NCBI GenBank assembly: GCA_024742485.1
Contig: JANSYK010000001.1
Coordinates: 930,001 to 994,000, forward strand
Source of the DNA: Alphaproteobacteria bacterium
Lineage (GTDB): Bacteria > Pseudomonadota > Alphaproteobacteria > Rhizobiales > Rhizobiaceae
Reading direction: 5' to 3'
Length of the DNA stretch: 64,000 bases
This document shows, piece by piece, positions 62,140-64,000 of the stretch. A model generated the notes under the pieces. That model did no database searches. It was given only the letters and a program-made list of their open reading frames with translations, and was not told where the DNA came from. The position numbers were made by a program, and so were the translations under genes. Numbering within the stretch: position 1 is the first letter of the stretch; each line of letters begins with the position of its first letter.

Positions 62140-63849
62140 TCAGGTCTTTGCGGCCACTCTTTGACAATCCGCAATGGCGGATTTCAGGGTCCGATTGACC
62201 ATGTTGCGATTGCGGATCAGGCGGGTTGCCAGGAAACCATATTCATCAGACGTCACATCCAGCGTCGCCAGTTTCCGCGCACCATCGAGAGACGGAAATG
62301 CCGGCAGCGGCATGGCCGGGTCATGGTCAAAACGATCGCCCGATGTGAAAGACAGCACGGTCAGCGCGTGCGAGACCTGCTTGATGACGGTATTGGCCAC
62401 CTTGGCAGGCATGTCACGAAGACCGGCAATCGAATAAGACAGCGCATCCAGGCTGGCCATGACGGACGTTGCATCGAAATGCTGACCGGCATCCTTTTGA
62501 AGCCGTTCGACCTGCAGTTTCAACTCGCTGATCTGGGCGGACAGATCGAGAGGCAGAATTCTCTCCTGTGTCAGTCCCGCCAGCGCGTGGGCATAGATCC
62601 GTGTGTCCTTCTCCAGGACATCGCGGTCCGCCTTGTCGATCAAATCTTCCTCGGCATGCCACCACCAACCCATGCCACAGCCACCCACCGCGGCCCTCTG
62701 TCCTTCCGGTCGATTGGACAGCAACATGAACAGTGACGGCACTCCAACGCCCCAGAAGGATTGATCCCCGGCACGCATCGGGCGGGTGATTTCTGGGGTC
62801 TGCCCTGCTATGTCCTCGACCGCCTTCGTGACCAGCGCCGCTGTTTCCGGTACCGCGGTCACCTCCGAATAGTCGGTCGCACCGAGAGAGCCCGGCGAGT
62901 CGATGTTGATATAAGCGACACAGTGGGAATCCAGCTCGTCCCAATGATGGTCCGCATACCAGGCCGAGCCCGAATACCGGCCAGTTGAATGACCGACCCA
63001 CCAGGCAATGCGCACGCCGCGATGCAACAGATCCTGGTGCTTTGCGAGCAGGCGTGCCAATTCCAGGCAGGACACATTGCCGGTCGCATTGTCTGTGGCT
63101 CCGTAGTGCCAGGAATCGATATGGCCGGCGACCAGCACAAAATCATCATCCGTACCGGCAATTTCGGTCACCGGCATCCTGACCGTCCGCCATGCGGTTT
63201 CGGTGACCGAATGGAGCGTGGCATGGACGGTCTGCTCTTTCAGCGCCGCACGCAAGCGCAGCCCGTCATTGTGCTTGATGGAAATAATGGGAAAATTGGG
63301 AATATTGCCGGCGGTTTCAGGTGTCGGCGTACCCCAGACCGGCGTCACGATCCCCTCGTGGATGACATCCTCGTCGCTGGGCCACATGTGGATATATCCG
63401 ACCGCACCAGCCTTCATGGCCGCCAGCATCGAGCCGCGTGAGCCGCTTTCACTCAGCACGATCCTGCCGCCAACCGTCTCCGGGCTGATCAGATTGACGG
63501 CATTGTCTGCCTCGAACAGGTTCTTTCCGCCCTTGATGTACACCAGCTCACCCGAAATGCCCTGAGCCGGCGTATTGGCGCTAAACGCTCGGGTTTTGGC
63601 GGAAATTGCAGTCGGCTTGCTGCCAAGCTCCACTTCCAGGCCACCGGAAACGGGATGGGAGATATAGGCGCGATACTCGTGCATCGTCACCGATAGCCCA
63701 TAGGACTCCAGCACCGACCGGATGTAGTCCACAGCCGCATATTCACCCTCGGTTCCGGTCGTACGGTCCCATTCGCACAGCTTCTCCAGGTGCAGCCACA
63801 TCTCGTCAACGGATACTTCGGACATCAATTTGTCTTGCAGGGTGTTCAT
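62140..63849 (-). CDS. M28-like metallopeptidase homologue with altered catalytic motif
   Basis: 569 residues from ATG 63849, with GAAGAGA upstream; the longer open frame to 63993 lacks similarity. A PA-type insert (about 95-215) sits before the M28 core. Metal motifs AGHIDSW (His243, Asp245), ATDNATG (Asp253), NIDSPG (Asp317) and WWWHAEED (His398) are retained. The catalytic GEE of M28 is replaced by GHS (Gly286, His287, Ser288) in WWVGHSTGRYSGSAWYAD. It may still bind metal but the usual general-base Glu is missing. No signal peptide is evident. The last 151 bases of the window upstream of it show no gene. Confidence 0.82.
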   Translation of the reverse strand: MNTLQDKLMSEVSVDEMWLHLEKLCEWDRTTGTEGEYAAVDYIRSVLESYGLSVTMHEYRAYISHPVSGGLEVELGSKPTAISAKTRAFSANTPAQGISGELVYIKGGKNLFEADNAVNLISPETVGGRIVLSESGSRGSMLAAMKAGAVGYIHMWPSDEDVIHEGIVTPVWGTPTPETAGNIPNFPIISIKHNDGLRLRAALKEQTVHATLHSVTETAWRTVRMPVTEIAGTDDDFVLVAGHIDSWHYGATDNATGNVSCLELARLLAKHQDLLHRGVRIAWWVGHSTGRYSGSAWYADHHWDELDSHCVAYINIDSPGSLGATDYSEVTAVPETAALVTKAVEDIAGQTPEITRPMRAGDQSFWGVGVPSLFMLLSNRPEGQRAAVGGCGMGWWWHAEEDLIDKADRDVLEKDTRIYAHALAGLTQERILPLDLSAQISELKLQVERLQKDAGQHFDATSVMASLDALSYSIAGLRDMPAKVANTVIKQVSHALTVLSFTSGDRFDHDPAMPLPAFPSLDGARKLATLDVTSDEYGFLATRLIRNRNMVNRTLKSAIADCQRVAAKT

Positions 63850-64000
63850 GCGATTCTCTTCGAGGCTGGTTGGGTTGGGTGATGGCTCCTCCTCTAACAC
63901 GGCTGCTGGATCGACCGCTATGCAATCGGGTCCGGAAATTCTTGCAAAGATGTCGGGAACCGGATTATTGGAGCCGTGCGGCCGTAGCTCCATTGCGGCA

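Noticed and set aside
1-64000. CRISPR array, tRNA or rRNA genes
   Set aside because: No regularly spaced direct repeats and no cloverleaf or rRNA-like segments were noticed when reading the window; a covariance-model scan was not possible.

Overview
The window is a high-GC bacterial chromosome segment with dense, overlapping operons. Gene content and codon use suggest an alphaproteobacterium, probably of the Hyphomicrobiales (Rhizobiales). Pointers are many ABC and TRAP uptake systems, an acyclic-terpene-type carboxylase operon, and a narK1K2GHJI block controlled from FNR-type TTGAT-N4-ATCAA boxes. This placement is inferred from gene content only. No tRNA, rRNA, CRISPR array, insertion sequence or phage gene was seen.

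Bases 1-18331 are a catabolic and uptake region. It opens with a peptide-type ABC transporter: the 3' end of a binding protein, a fused double ATPase and two permeases. A convergent MarR-family gene follows, with a 17-bp palindrome upstream of it. A long + strand run then encodes an ATP-dependent hydantoinase/oxoprolinase pair, a ribose-type ABC transporter, an M20 carbamoylase-type amidohydrolase, an aldehyde dehydrogenase and a TRAP transporter. The logic is import, ATP-driven ring opening, decarbamoylation and oxidation of a small N-containing compound not identified here. Bases 18540-22774 encode a two-gene RND efflux pump.

Bases 22840-35639 are the least familiar part. They hold a family 2 glycosyltransferase, an FAD oxidoreductase of the UDP-galactopyranose-mutase-like type, an alkaline-phosphatase-superfamily protein with altered metal-site motifs, a flippase-like membrane protein, and three tandem paralogues of a roughly 720-residue polytopic protein. 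The paralogues combine a GT-C-like membrane half with a soluble C-terminal domain. Together they look like a cell-envelope glycan or glycolipid system I cannot match to a named pathway.

Bases 35824-39368 hold a DsbA/FrnE-like protein, a DHA2 drug exporter and an MgtE-type transporter. Bases 39433-46497 are an operon read on the - strand: AtuA, acyl-CoA carboxylase beta, enoyl-CoA hydratase, biotin-carrying alpha subunit and a DinB-like metal-binding protein. A decayed membrane-protein gene follows at 46950-48420.

Bases 48441-62070 are a denitrification/nitrate-respiration block: narK1, narK2, narG, narH, narJ, narI, then a parvulin isomerase, a hemerythrin, a beta-carbonic anhydrase and a DUF2478 protein, all on the - strand. 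A Crp/Fnr regulator is divergent, and two perfect FNR-type boxes lie between it and narK1. The window ends in an M28-like peptidase homologue whose usual catalytic Glu-Glu pair is replaced.
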